Positions 35,254-47,935 of a DNA stretch of 64,000 nucleotides are shown here, one piece after another. The stretch's first letter is position 1; each line of letters starts with the position of its first letter. The stretch is from assembly GCA_007844125.1 (NCBI GenBank), contig CM017559.1, forward strand, positions 28,724,652 through 28,788,651, written 5' to 3'. This DNA is from Sinonovacula constricta (Eukaryota > Mollusca > Bivalvia > Cardiida > Solecurtidae). A program made the translations under genes and the position numbers. The notes under the pieces are model-generated. The model made no database searches, was not told where the DNA came from, and saw only the letters and a program-made list of their open reading frames with translations.

Positions 35254-35350
35254 GACCGGTCGCAATAGCTCAACTGGTAGTAAGTTTCCCTGTGCTGTAA
35301 TGATAGAAATGTCGCTGCACAGTAGCGACAAATGCCGGCAAAGCCCAAGC
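35254..35350 (+). mobile_element. Family B SINE, internally deleted
   Basis: Head cgcaatagctcaactggtag joined directly to the tail (ccctgtgctgtaatgataga ... gcaaagccc); about 150 bp of the middle is missing. Confidence 0.75.
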
Positions 35351-35356
35351 CTACAC

Positions 35357-35602
35357 AAGTACAGGTATAGGAGGTCCGGGGTATGATCCTGGGCCGCAAC
35401 ATACTAAAGTCGTTATAAATGGTAGTGGTATATGACTGATTGGCCTGGTGTCAGGATAATGTGACTGGGTGTGGTATCATGCCATGTGTTCACAGCATGC
35501 TATACACAGTGAAGACAGCACTATATCTGCTTCAAGTGGACACCGTCTCCAGATAACTGAAACACTGTTGGTGGGACAATAAACCCAGTAAACAATAAAC
35601 AA
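35357..35602 (+). mobile_element. Family A SINE, 5'-truncated
   Basis: Starts at the B-box region (aggtccggggtatgatcctg) and runs to aataaacccagtaaac. It follows a family B SINE directly. Confidence 0.8.
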
Positions 35603-35792
35603 TCCACACAGTACCTACCTACATATGTACTGGTACATGTGGGATGGAACCAGTCAAATACTGGTATGTGTATGTATTCACCTGTTAGTGTTAGTAAACA
35701 AGACTTTGTGAGGGTACTTTGGTGCCAACTAGTGTGCTGGTACCACACTGTATACTAGGTTGTGTATTAGTCAGTGGAAGCAATGTATATTA

Positions 35793-35835
35793 GGGCTGTA
35801 ATAATGTGCCTGCCAATATAAGGTACTTATCACCA
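35793..35835 (+). mobile_element. Solo hAT-like end
   Basis: 'tattagggctgtaataatg' resembles the left end of 29099-30042; no partner end was found. Confidence 0.3.
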
Positions 35836-36127
35836 TTTCCATCTTTTGGCATGATACATTTAAGACAATGGGTTTTTTAACAAGAGTGTTTACTGTTTGG
35901 TATGTAACTTTGATGATGATAATATAAAACACCTAAAAAAAGTAAAAAATGTAAAACAACAGTCTAAACAAAAACTAATTTATTATTGCTATCACAAACT
36001 GTGAACAATTCATAATCTACTAGTCCTGTTAGACTCATAATTTCTTTTCTTGTCCCATTCAGAAATGTGTTTATCCTGCATCGTTTCACATAATATTTAA
36101 TTCATTTTAGTAAATTTCAAAGAGCCC

Positions 36128-36620
36128 TTTAAAGGTGGTAGCCAACATTTTGGACCAAATATTGTTTTCTCCAATAAAACAAAATAAGTCATTGTTACCT
36201 GAAAAGATCTTGTAAAATAATGTTTATTGGTGCCCTAGATCTGTGTGAACAGCGAAGCATAAATCCACCTGCCATTACAAACAGGTATTTCCTATTCTGA
36301 TCCATGCTACACAGTTAGCTATTTTTAAACTAAGAAAACCATCTTACCACTTACTTTTGAGATCATTTTACATGAACACCCTATTATCAGCTCAGACATT
36401 GTCTATTTTTACCTAAAATCCCCATCATACTTATTTATAGATTTGAAAATAATGGTCATTTTAAGCCATCTTTTTCATGATCTGTACTGTCTTATAATTA
36501 AGCTTATTTTATAAAGAATCTTTATACCTTAACTAAGATATAATTTTATGCTGAAATAGTGCAAACATTCTCCAGACCAGTATTAGATATAGGTAGACTG
36601 TCTAGACACCACCTTTAATA
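36128..36620 (+). mobile_element. AAAGGTGGT-type MITE, near-complete
   Basis: It starts taaaggtggtagcc and ends gacaccacctttaa, giving inverted ends. The body includes tacacagttagctattttta, tctatttttacc and ccccatcatacttatttata, which recur at 36900, 49340, 58250 and 59594. Non-coding. Confidence 0.7.
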
Positions 36621-36898
36621 TCAGCCAATACAGGTGAAAACAAAAGCTGAACAGTAAAAAACCCCACATTATTTCATGCAGGGCAGTGATATATCAAGAT
36701 TATTCATTGAAATATAGATGACATTTTTCACTTTCTAAAGTACACTTTTTATAAACTACTCACAAAATAAACCACTGTTCACAAGCCTCCGGTCCATCAA
36801 ACTAAACATGTCTGTGAATAAATGATAACTTTTTTACATGACCACACTTTCATTAAAGATTGCCTCAGCCAATTAACCTACATAGCTATTAAATGACT

Positions 36899-37230
36899 TA
36901 AAGGGGGTATCCGATAGCTAGACTATTTTTTCTCTCAAACAGATTAATTATTGTTAATTAATGAAGCATAATGAACCCCCTACATATCATTACAAACATG
37001 GATTGCCTATCTGAGCCAGGCTGCACAGTTAATTATTTTTAAACTATGACATCCATGCGACACTCTCTTTTGAAATCACATAATTTCATCATCTTGGTAA
37101 TCTGCTGTGGCGTCAATATCTATTTTTAGCAGAAATTGTGTTTGTTTTAAGATTTGAACAATAGGAATATTTAGAGCGATTCTTTTTCAGGGTTAACGTA
37201 CTGTCTAACAATTGAGAGAATATTCAAAAT
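36899..37230 (+). mobile_element. Partial AAAGGTGGT-type MITE
   Basis: Left end taaagggggtatccgat, then tgcacagttaattattttta and gcgtcaatatctattttt. The right end is not seen. Confidence 0.55.
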
Positions 37231-37254
37231 TGTTTTTACTTAGACAAAAGTATG

Positions 37255-37810
37255 AGTTACGGTCTTGTACAAATTACAATAGTTTGTTGATATATTGCTT
37301 GTCTGTTTGAAACAATTACTGGTTTGGTTATTCATCCTTTCTGATATGTCAGGCTGATTGCTGATATATTGTTTGTCTGTTTGTCTGTTGTTACAATTAT
37401 TGGTTTGGTTTTTCATCCTTTCTGATTTTGTTTTTTTTGGGGGGGTTGGGGTGGGGGGGGGGCGGTTTTCAGGCACGCCGACACTTGATAGGTCATAAGG
37501 CGCCGAAACATCCTTTCTGATGTCTCTAGCTGATTGCTGATATATTGTTTATCTGCTGTAGCATTTCAGGTTTGTTTATTCATCCTTTCTCATGTGTCTG
37601 GCTGATTTCTGATATATTGCTTGTACGTTGTAACATTGGTCTGGTTATTCATCCTTTCTGATATGTCAGGCTGATTGCTGATATATTGTTTGTCTGTTGT
37701 AACAATTATTGGTCTGGTTATTCATCCTTTCTGATATGTCAGGCTGATTGCTGATATATTGCTTGTATGTTGTAACATTGGTCTGGTTATTCATCCTTTT
37801 TTCCTGTATC
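37255..37810 (+). repeat. ~70-bp tandem array, about seven units, with G-rich insertion
   Basis: Units share ggttattcatcctttctgat, gtcaggctgattgctgatat and attgtttgtctgttgtaac. About 80 bp (37425-37508) of unrelated G-rich then cgcc-containing sequence interrupts it. Confidence 0.85.
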
Positions 37811-39791
37811 TAGCTGATTTCTAATCAATGCTGTGAGGCATCACGATCTATTCAAATATTTCTCTTGTCTTTCTCTTTAAACACACATTAGCTGGTCATT
37901 AGATTACTAAGCAGTAGTTCACAGACACACTTTGGTACATGTAATTAGCCTTTAACACAATAATAACCAACATAATGTCTTTGTTATTTGAAAACAACCT
38001 GATGCAGGGGTAATGAGGCATATTTCTATAATCTTAAGCCAAAAGTGCACTCCGTGATTAGACGGCTTCCATTGGGAACTACAATATTTGTCATAATCTG
38101 ATGACATAGCTCCTGTTAAGCTTGTTAGGAGAAAGGTAATATTTTCCTCCAGTAAGTTGCGTCAATACAATGACCACATCTATCAATCTCAAATCACAAT
38201 TAGGAAGCAGTTATGACTGGAGTTTCTAATTATTTCCTGATTTGATGGAATTTGCTTCTATTTATTTGTGTGAACTAATGGATAGGTGGTTATGATTCAG
38301 AATCATCACCTTTTGTTTTTGTATTGAATTAAGAAATGTTCAGTTACTTGTTCTAGAGGTTTGGTTATAGTTGTCACTGAAAACATCCTTGGAAAAAACA
38401 TTGTGGGAAATGTTTGTAGACCTAAAACATGTGAGTTACCAGCTAATTGCTGTTGTATTTTTCCTTTGTTGATCTTCTTACCTACCTATTTGTTCTGTCA
38501 CAATAGTTTTTTTTAATGTAATTACTTTGTAGATACTCAATATCATTTCTTGTTTAAATTAAATTTTTCTTTTATATTAAATATAAATAAAAATAATACT
38601 TGCTAAACAATTAATGTCAGTAAACTTATTTGTATTAAATCAACTTGGTCACAGTTGGTTATTTTTAAAATTTTGTTTAAAAAAAGCTAAATCTTTTTAA
38701 ACAAGTATTATGGAATAAAATGTGACTCAATTACTAGAGTATATTTGAACATGCTATCTTTTAAAAGATTGAGTTGTTTCAAAATTGTGAGAATTACAAG
38801 TGTCACAATGGTTTGAACTATATTTTTTGCTGTTAATTTTGCAACAGCATTTTGTTTCTCTGAACTGTGCATCAGGTTAGTATGTCATATGACTATGTTG
38901 TCTATAAACACTGCTCTAATACTTGGATATAATGTATAATACAGTTTGGCAATGCTTTTTTGACAAAGGTCTTCAGCTGGGCACCAGTTGGAGGGTTTTG
39001 ATATTTAAGCCCAGGTCCCACCCCTCACCCAGAAGGCAGATTCGTGATAGGAATCTACTGCTCAACAAAGGCCTCCAGCTCTCTTGCTGTCATTAGTTCA
39101 AGCATCAGCTAGATGCTCTTTCAGCTGCCTGTCCAATTTTTCTCTCCATTAAAACAATTCCCAAGGAATTGTAGTCGTTTCTATTTTTTATTCTATAAAA
39201 AGTACATTGCAGTTGGCTAAATCTGAATTTGAAATTTCAATTGAATTAAAACTAAATTTTTTTGACTATTTTGCAAATGTAGTACCATCAAATCTTGACT
39301 CCGACTTAAGAGGTAGTGAAGATCTGCATCATCCAGTGTCTGTTCAGATCAGGATCTATGCAATATGGTGCTATTTCTTTATCAAGACTTTTTTACATAT
39401 ACATGAAATGATTGGAAAATAACATTACTTGTTATTTACCAATTAAGCTTGAACTGTTTTAAATAAAATCTCACAGAACATGCTCTTTGCTAAAGTATTA
39501 CTACATCATTTGTCTGGTAGACTTCTGGAAATCAATAGCACGATACTTACATGTCAGACTTCAGACATATGTTATACAGCATATATACAATATGGGTTAA
39601 ACTCGCTTGTGGTATAGAATGTGCCATATGAGCTATCAGGGCATATTTTTTTTTTTTTTTAAATTTGACCAAATTCTCAGTAGCCATGATATTGGGGAAT
39701 TGTCATGAATAAACAACACTTCCAAAATTTCATAAAAATTCTGTATTACAGAATATTTTTTAATAATTGATATTTTCTTGATATGTCTTTT
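37811..39791. other. No gene seen
   Basis: AT-rich; nothing recognised beyond short low-complexity tracts. Confidence 0.5.
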
Positions 39792-40329
39792 TAGCTCACC
39801 TGAGCACAACGTGCTCAAGGGGAGCTTTTGTGATACCGCTTCGTCAGTTGTCTGTCGTCAACATTTTAGCTTGTGAACACGCTAGAGGCCACAGTTTTTA
39901 TCCAATCTTTATCAAACTTGATCAGAATGTGAGTCTGCATGAAATCTTGGATGAGTTCATTATTGGGTCACCTGGTTTAAAAAAATGGGTCATTAGGTCA
40001 AATTTTAGGAAAAGCTTGTGAACACACTAGTGACCACGTTTATAGCCAAATCTTCACCAAACTTGGTCAGAATGTTTGTCTGCATGAAATCTTGGATGAG
40101 TTCATAACTGGGTCACGTGGGTTCAATAAGTAGGTCACTAGGGCAAAAGCTTGTGAACACACTAGAGGCTCCATTTATGGCTCAATCTTCACCAAACTTG
40201 GCCAGCATGTTTGCCATTATGAAATCTTACATATGTTTTGAAGTGAGTCATGCGGATTCAGTTGGTAAAATTCTACTAAAAGCCTGTGTCATCATGTGAG
40301 CGATTAAGGGCTATCATGGCCCTCTTGTT
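39792..40329 (+). mobile_element. Helentron-like element with ~145-bp core repeats
   Basis: 5' end TTAGCTCACC followed by the hairpin TGAGCAC-aac-GTGCTCA; 3' end with gagcgattaagggctatcatggccct and cttgtta. The core has about two and a half copies of a ~145-bp repeat (gaacacactagaggccac, gcatgaaatcttggatgag). It is flanked by T on the left and T on the right. Confidence 0.75.
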
Positions 40330-40511
40330 ATTTATTTAAAATGTTCAGCTATGTTTTGACATAGATTTGATGTGTTAAGTCAATTGCTGTTGGCCAAATC
40401 TCAGTTTGAAATTATAATTGGATAAGAACTCATTTCTTTTTATGGCATTTTTCACACGTGGTACCATCAAATCATCACTCTTACCCTGCTGGCCAGCAAG
40501 ATTGATCAGGC

Positions 40512-42317
40512 TTAACCCTTTCCTGCATGTATATGCCATTTTAGGCCTGTACAAACCATTCACAATTATACGCTATTTTCTGCCTTTACAAACCATACAC
40601 AATTATATGCTATTTTACGCCTGTACAAACCATACACAATTATATGCTATTTTACGCCTGTACAAACCATACACAATTATATGCTATTTTACGCCTGTAC
40701 AAACCATACACAATTATATGCTATTTTACGCCTGTACAAACCATACACAATTATATGCTATTTTACGCCTGTACAAACCATACACAATTATATGCTATTT
40801 TACGCCTGTACAAACCATACACAATTATATGCTATTTTATGCCTGTACAAACCATACACAATTATATGCTATTTTACGCCTGTACAAACCATTCACAATC
40901 ATATGCTTTTTTACGCCGGTACAAACCATTTACAATTATATGCTATTTTACGCCTGTACAAACCATTCACAATCATATGCTTTTTTACGCCTGTACAAAC
41001 CATTTACAATTATATGCTATTTTACGCCTGTACAAACCATTCACAATCATATGCTTTTTTACGCCTGTACAAACCATTTACAATTATATGCTATTTTACG
41101 CCTGTACAAACCATTCACAATCATATGCTTTTTTACGCCTGTACAAACCATTTACAATTATATGCTATTTTACGCCTGTACAAACCATTCACAATCATAT
41201 GCTTTTTTACGCCTGTACAAACCATTTACAATTATATGCTATTTTACAATGTACCCCTGTACAAACCATTTACAATCGTATGCTATTTTACGCCTATACA
41301 AACCATTTACAATTATATGCTATTTTACGCCTGTACAAACCATTCACAATCATATGCTTTTTTACGCCTGTACAAACCATTTACAATCATATGCTATTTT
41401 ACGCCTGTACTAACCATTCACAATCATATGCTTTTTTATGCCTGTACAAACCATACACAATTATATGCTATTTTACGCCTGTACAAACCATTCACAATCA
41501 TATGCTTTTTTACGCCTGTACAAACCATTTACAATTATATGCTATTTTACAATGTACCCCTGTACAAACCATTTACAATCGTATGCTATTTTACGCCTGT
41601 ACAAACCATTTACAATTATATGCTATTTTACGCCTGTACAAACCATTCACAATCATATGCTTTTTTACGCCTGTACAAACCATTTACAATCATATGCTAT
41701 TTTACGCCTGTACAAACCATTCACAATCATATGCTTTTTTACGCCTGTACAAACCATTTACAATTATATGCTATTTTACGCCTGTACAAACCATTCACAA
41801 TCATATGCTTTTTTACGCCTGTACAAACCATTTACAATTATATGCTATTTTACAATGTACGCCTGTACAAACCATTTACAGTCATATGCTATTTTACGCC
41901 TATACAAACCATTTACAATCATATGCTATTTTACAATGTACGCCTGTACAAACCATTTACAATCATATGCTATTTTACGCCTATACAAACCATTTACAAT
42001 TATATGCTATTTTATGCCTTTACAAACCATTCACAACTATATGCTATTTTACGCCTGTACAAACCATTTACAATTATATGCTATTTTATGCCTTTACAAA
42101 CCATTCACAATTATATGCTATTTTACACCTGTATAAACCATTTACAATCATAAGCAGAATCTGAATGACTAAAGGTTTATGTGTAGATTGGTTCAGCCTT
42201 AAATATATTATTACAAGTTGAACATACATGTATTAAAGTCCTTTTATCTGTTTTGAATAAAAACAACAGTCAAGTGAATTTTCAAACTTATAGATGAACT
42301 ATGAATGAAAGGGTTAA
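40512..42317. mobile_element. TTAA-flanked piggyBac-like MITE containing a 37-bp satellite
   Basis: It begins TTAA-CCCTTTCCTGCATG and ends ATGAATGAAAGGG-TTAA, so TTAA flanks terminal inverted repeats of the CCCTTTC type. Between them lie about 43 copies of a 37-bp unit. The right part (tttatgtgtagattggttcagcctta...) is homologous to the short element at 19226-19460. No transposase is encoded, so mobility would need a piggyBac enzyme in trans. Confidence 0.8.
40536..42152 (+). repeat. 37-bp tandem array inside the TTAA element
   Basis: Unit tgctattttacgcctgtaca + aaccattcacaatcata (37 bp). Two sub-types alternate in blocks: acacaattata with ctattttac, and tcacaatcata with cttttttac; insertions of 'aatgtac' recur at 41248, 41551, 41853 and 41935. 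All three plus frames are stop-free (331-506 codons), an effect of unit length and composition. Confidence 0.95.
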
Positions 42318-43509
42318 ACAAATGATGTAGATCCAGATCAGCCCGCTCCTGTTCTATATTATAGAATATTTTATGGACATTTTCTTTTAAAGTTGATATT
42401 TTTGTATATGTCTTAACATTAAAATAGCTATGTAACCGTTTGTCCAGAAATTATAAAATAAAAAACAACACAATACTGATTTTGATTAGGCTTCTTAAAT
42501 GTTATTAAAATGAAACTTTTAAGAAAATTTTTGCAACAATAATATCACTTTAATAAAAAAGAATTCCTTTTCCAAACCCTGAATTTTTCTACAAAACTTT
42601 GTGAATGCAAAGTTCATTTATTTATTATTAATTTTTACATAAACAGATTACTTTAGAACATTTATAGACTTTAAAGCAAATACATATAGTGTCGATCCAG
42701 ATATGTGAGGTTTAGCCTGATCAATAATTATGTCCTTAATACATAAAGGTCACAGGCTGAATTGCTGGATGTGTGTTAATAGTTATGACACATTATAATC
42801 CCATGTTATTCATCATTTGTGAAAATGTTGGTGGATAGCACAATTACATTATATTAAGATAAAATTGTTTATAACAAACCTAAATTCTTTGTTTACCACC
42901 AACAACTTCATACATACATAAACAGGGTAAAAGACGAGCAGCAACTAGTGTAGTGCCAGACCTGACAGCTCACACTGCAAGTCAGCTTGGAAGCTAGTAG
43001 ATCTAACCCTGCACTTTCTGCTTAAGCCAGATCAGTTTTGTACATAGTCAGCTGAGAGAAAGTTATATAGCAAGAAAGTTCAACTACAGACTGTGAAGAT
43101 TGAATGGTTTATCCTTATGGGAGCAGTGAAATCTCTCTTGTATGGTAATGTTGCTGTGGTGTTACATTACTTATTGCTTAAAGCAATAGGAAGGTCCGGA
43201 AGTACATTGTAGACCAGGTTCCGTTATATCTACTATTCAGGAGATCATGTTCTATAAGTAAATGTTTTAAATATGTTGAAGAATTGTCCTTCAAGCAGGC
43301 ATTTTAAAGTCACTTTTATCGTCTCGGTTATGTTTTTTATGAGGGAACTACACAAAGACGTGTTGAATAAACACTGAATACCTCATTATTTATGCATTCT
43401 GACCTTTTTCAAATACAAATGCACTTCATTATAGTCAATTACAATCACTTCTTCTTGCAAATAACTCTGTTATGTCTGGACTATTCTGGACCCCCCTCCC
43501 TTTTTTTTT
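42318..43509. other. No gene seen
   Basis: AT-rich; short 'gatccagatcag' segments near 42330 and 43025 recall the unit at 54850. Confidence 0.4.
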
Positions 43510-44226
43510 AAGCTCATCTGATAATGCTTCATCTATCGACAGCATTTTAACTTGTGAACACACTAGATAGAGGCCACAGTTTTATCCAATCATCAAACTT
43601 GATCAGAATGTTTGTCTGCATGAAATCTTGGATGAGTTTATAACTAGGTCACATGGGGTCAGTAAGTAGGTCACCAGGTCAAATCTTAGAAAAAGCTTGT
43701 GAACACACTAGATACCACATTTATAGCCCAATCTTTGCCAAACTTGGTCATAATGTTTGTCTGCATGAAATCTTGGACGAGTTTGTTATTGGGTCACGTG
43801 GGGTCAAAAAAAGAGGTCACTAGGTGAAAACTAAAAAAGCATGTGAATGCACTAGAGACCATGTTCATAGCCCAATCTTTACCAAACCTGATCAGATTGT
43901 TTGTTTGCATGAAATCTTGGATGAGTATATTATTGGGTCATGTGGGATCAAAAAGTATGTCACTAGGTCAAATTATAGTAAAACCTTGTGAAAACACTTG
44001 AGGCCACTTTGATGGCCCAATTTTCACCAAACTTGGCCAGAATATTTGCCAGTATGAAATCTTACATATGTTTTGAAAAGGGTCATGTGGATTCAGTAGG
44101 TTACTTGGTAAAATTCTAGAAAATGTTATCAACCCAGTGGCCACACTAATGGTCCTATCTTCACCAGAGATTTCTTAAGTAAATAACTCCTAATTATCAA
44201 ATATGAGCCTACTAAAAGTCTGTGTC
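43510..44226 (+). mobile_element. Degenerate Helentron-like copy, expanded core
   Basis: Diverged start (aagctcatctgataatg), then about four core units (near 43550, 43697, 43847, 43985) and a shared 3' segment (catgtggattcagtaggtta). The terminal hairpin is lost. Confidence 0.65.
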
Positions 44227-44442
44227 CCTACAATATGGTCATACCATCTAAGCCATTCTTTTCCTCGCTCATTTGCAATGTGGGTAATATTAGTTGATAA
44301 AATTTAAATGTTTTTTTTTTTAAAGTGTTTAGACACATTGGCATGCATTTGAAAAGAATATGGAAAAACTATGAATGCTCATCACACATATATTAATCAT
44401 AGGCCTTAAATATAAGGAATGAAAGGACTTAACATTTGAATA

Positions 44443-45491
44443 CAGGGCTCAACATTAACTTTTTAAACAGGTTGCCCATTCTGGCAAACTATTAGAAATT
44501 TAGGTTGACTGAACCCAATGCTTACTTGCCTGAATTTAATTTTAGCCTAAAATAGAATCTTGTATTTTTTATCAGTAACAAATGATAAAAACACTTAATA
44601 GTTGTATTTTAATTTATAAATTGTTATTCATCAGACCATAATGTGATAAGAAATTTAACATAAATTTATTGTTCTATTGAATAGCATTTTTATATCATTC
44701 TTTTTTTTAATCACAGTATGTATGTTATCTTCATCTAAGCAATGTTTAAATTTGCCTTATTTATATCTGTATTATTGTATGCATGTGATCGAACTTTGTC
44801 TTCCATTTGGCAAGAGAACTTGTATACGTTCCAATACATACTTTTTTTTTCGACTGCGTCATCTTATTTGACTTCTCACTGTTTATCGTTGTAAAGCCAA
44901 ACTTGAACAGCGTAGACTCGCTCATTATCGCTCATCACTGTGCTCCATTCATGTGAAACAGTAGTAAACTGTTATGGTATATCTAAACGTGTTTCATTCA
45001 GTGCATGGTTTTGTGGCGCTAAGTAATTTCACTCAGTAAACGGTTTCACGGTGCTAAATAGATCTAATTTGTTTGAAAATAATCACCATTATTAATTTTC
45101 TATGGTCATAGAGTGCAGACTCATGGAATTAACACAAATTGATTAAATACATCAAATATCAAGAAAAAAAAATGTCGGGCATTTACGACGACCATGTGGT
45201 TCATATCTTAGGAACTTGTCGGCTACTTTACGAAACAGCCCAATTCAGTCATCCTAGAATTGAATGGAATATGTCGAGGTGTATTTGCTTGTACTTGATT
45301 CGTTGTTTATGATTGAAAAAAAGGTATTTCTTCACAAGAACGAAAACTTTTATACCACTGATTTGCTTATTTATTGTAATTAAGGTTTTATTTTTGGTTG
45401 CCCTATCGGGCTACCACCGGCAAAGTCAGGTTGCCCAAATTCAATTTTAGATTGCCCCGGACTATCGGGCTAATATTAATGTTGAGCCCTG
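44443..45491. mobile_element. hAT-like element with CAGGGCTCAACATTAA ends
   Basis: Perfect 16-bp terminal inverted repeats, 1049 bp apart. Direct GAATA on both flanks (44438-44442, 45492-45496) could be a short target duplication. Near the right end are repeated 'ggttgccc' and 'atcgggct' motifs. No intact ORF. Confidence 0.75.
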
Positions 45492-45496
45492 GAATA

Positions 45497-47370
45497 TTTC
45501 AATAAAAAACACTACCCTTTATAAGATGAAGATCTACATTTTGTATTTTGTAGGTTATACTGTGAAATGTAAATGTCTTTCTTTAAAATGAACTTAACGA
45601 TTTATGTTATATATTTGGCACTAGTCAAAGGGTATAGCACCTTTTTACTAAGAAGGGTGTTTTTTTGCTTTCCAAAGAGGGTATTGTATAGTTACTGCTT
45701 TGTCTGGTCATCTTTTCATCTGTCTGACATATCCCTTAAAACTGTTTTGCATCTTGACTTCAAACTTGGATGTTGGATAGAGTTTGATGTGAAGAAGTGC
45801 ACTACACATGAACCATAACTCTGCTCAAGTTAATTTATTATTTCTCTCCCTTATTATTACCGTATACTTTGTATAATGCACCTGGGAGCGTTACACTTTC
45901 CAAGAGGGGGGCAAGTTTTGGAAGTTTAGTTTAATATAGTTAAAAGTGAAATTAACAGTTATTCATAGGATTATCAAATTATTGAAGACTTTATGAGGAC
46001 AGATGGTGAGTAAAGACAGTTTTAATTTACAGACATGTTTTTAAATAGATCTTTTTTTTTTTCAGAAAGTCAGGGGGGGGGGGTGTTATCAGGGTGGGGG
46101 CATTTATTACGAAGTTTATGGTATTTTCTCTCTCTTTTTTTTCTCTTGCTGTGCGTAAGAATCAGGACACAGTTCTTGTCTTATATTCTTATATCCAAAA
46201 TCTCTTCTGTGAGCATAACTGGTTCTACTGGTTCTTTGTTTACAGCAGTTGAACTTTTCAAGTATTTCTATGTAATTATTTCAGGGGAAGTGCTTGTTTT
46301 GTGAAGATTGTATGTTTTCTGGGAATTCTCTCTGTTACTCTCTAATGACTTTTAGCAGTAAACAACATATTGCTTGAGGCGGTATTCTCATATGATTATT
46401 TCTTGAAAGAAAAATGATTTAATTTGAGGCAGTCTGTCATGTGAAGAGAAATGTGTTGAATGTTTATGGCTTGAATAAATGATTGAGTATGACATTGTAA
46501 TCTGAAGGAAATATGTTCAAATTTGTTGGATTTGGTATTGTAGACATATTTCACTGTTATAACTTGGGTCAATTTGTGACATCCTGCCACTTTAAATGGA
46601 GGAAGCTCTAAGACAGATGTCTAAGTAGAACCATCAGTGAATTGTACTTCACCTGGAAGATCTCCTATATGAAAATTCTTACTTTAAATCGTACTGGGAA
46701 GCATATACATTTGATTGAAAGCATCATTTTGTCATTCGTTTTCAGACAGTTTGATGATCGTCTTCATTGTGAGTCATTATTCGATCGTGTACAAAGCAAT
46801 ACCTTCTTGTCTGAAGATGAGGCCACTGGTCCATGCAGCTAAATAGATGAATTAATATGTCTGTACCCAACTAAAAAAGCTTCATATAATCAAGATTTAC
46901 ACTAGTATTTCTTGCATAATCTTTTATTATGTCCTCACCATGTAGTTGTAGGCCGAAAACTAAAGTTTGTGGAGTGCAGCTGAAACTGATGATCATAATT
47001 AAGAGCTTAATTGATGATTGACACTATGTACTTCAAAATGTTGGCATGTACATGTATCAACCATATGGCTTACTGTAATTGTAAGTTCCTGAATTGTGGT
47101 TAATGTGTTAATGGCAGTTATTAGAACAGTGCTTTTCTTTATTGAATTAAGATTGATTTGAAATGTGAATAGGTTGTAAAAAATATCTAACTTAACTTAA
47201 AAGATTACTTAGCTGTCTAGGTGTAAAGATCTGGGCTTTATTTTAAAATATTAACTTGCTAAGTGTGAATTATTCTGGCTAAGGCAAATAGTGTGGATCC
47301 AGATCAACTATCTTCAAATGGAAACTGTCAGATTTGGATTTACTCTGATTACTAGCAGTATATCACAGTC
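45497..47370. other. No gene seen
   Basis: AT-rich; includes a G-rich tract at 46073-46100 (runs of 11, 3 and 5 G). Confidence 0.5.
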
Positions 47371-47674
47371 ATTGAAATTGCACTGCCCGATCGCCCGTAG
47401 TGACAAAAATTGAGATCGGGTGCCTAAGTTTTCTAAAGTTTGTCGCCGACTAGCAACCAATTTTTCAGCTTGGTTTTCCATAAAACTATTTTAAAAAAGT
47501 GAAACTTCCAAAATTATCTGGCTGTAAAAGACATTTGTTCGTGTCATTTTGTGACGTTATTTGTTTTGTAATATGCAGTTGAGCTGCTTGCACTTCTATG
47601 TCAATTGCAATTTCTCATTAATCGGTCTAAGCATGTATCTGTAATGAAAAATGCCAAGGTGATCAAATAAGACG

Positions 47675-47935
47675 ATGTGCCATTCCTCGGATGTTATCGA
47701 CTATGTTCTGCTTACTTCTAAAATGGTTTCACTTAAGTGGACACCAGGGGCACAACCAGGAAAAAGAAAGAAGGCTACGAGTGATGAATTTAAGAAGGAA
47801 GCAAAAAATATAGGAACTAACTGTCAACGATCGTTTGTTGATTTGTGGTGTTTAGGGCCTGTTTGGCTCAAGCACACGACAGGTAAAATGTACCTGATGC
47901 CAATCGATGGCAGTAACACCAAAAAAAAAAGATAA
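47675..47935 (+). pseudogene. Decayed N-terminal fragment of a hAT/ZNF862-like transposase
   Basis: An 86-codon frame whose likely core begins at MVSLKWTPGAQPGKRKK, a basic N-terminus, and continues to RSFVDLW and WLKHTTGKMYLMP. The W...WLKH...KMY pattern recalls the TTF-type zinc finger at the N-terminus of ZNF862-like hAT transposases, but the zinc-binding cysteines after KMY are missing and the frame then ends. Upstream, at 47385-47430, 'gcccgatcgcccg' resembles sequence near the end of the 44443-45491 hAT-like element. Confidence 0.35.

Noticed and set aside
40418..42164. Open frames of 232-506 codons with MLFYACTNH-type repeats
   Set aside because: They are translations of the 37-bp array in three frames.
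44443..45491. Perfect 8-bp target duplication expected for a hAT element
   Set aside because: Only GAATA (5 bp) repeats at the flanks, so the superfamily call rests on the terminal repeats and stays tentative.
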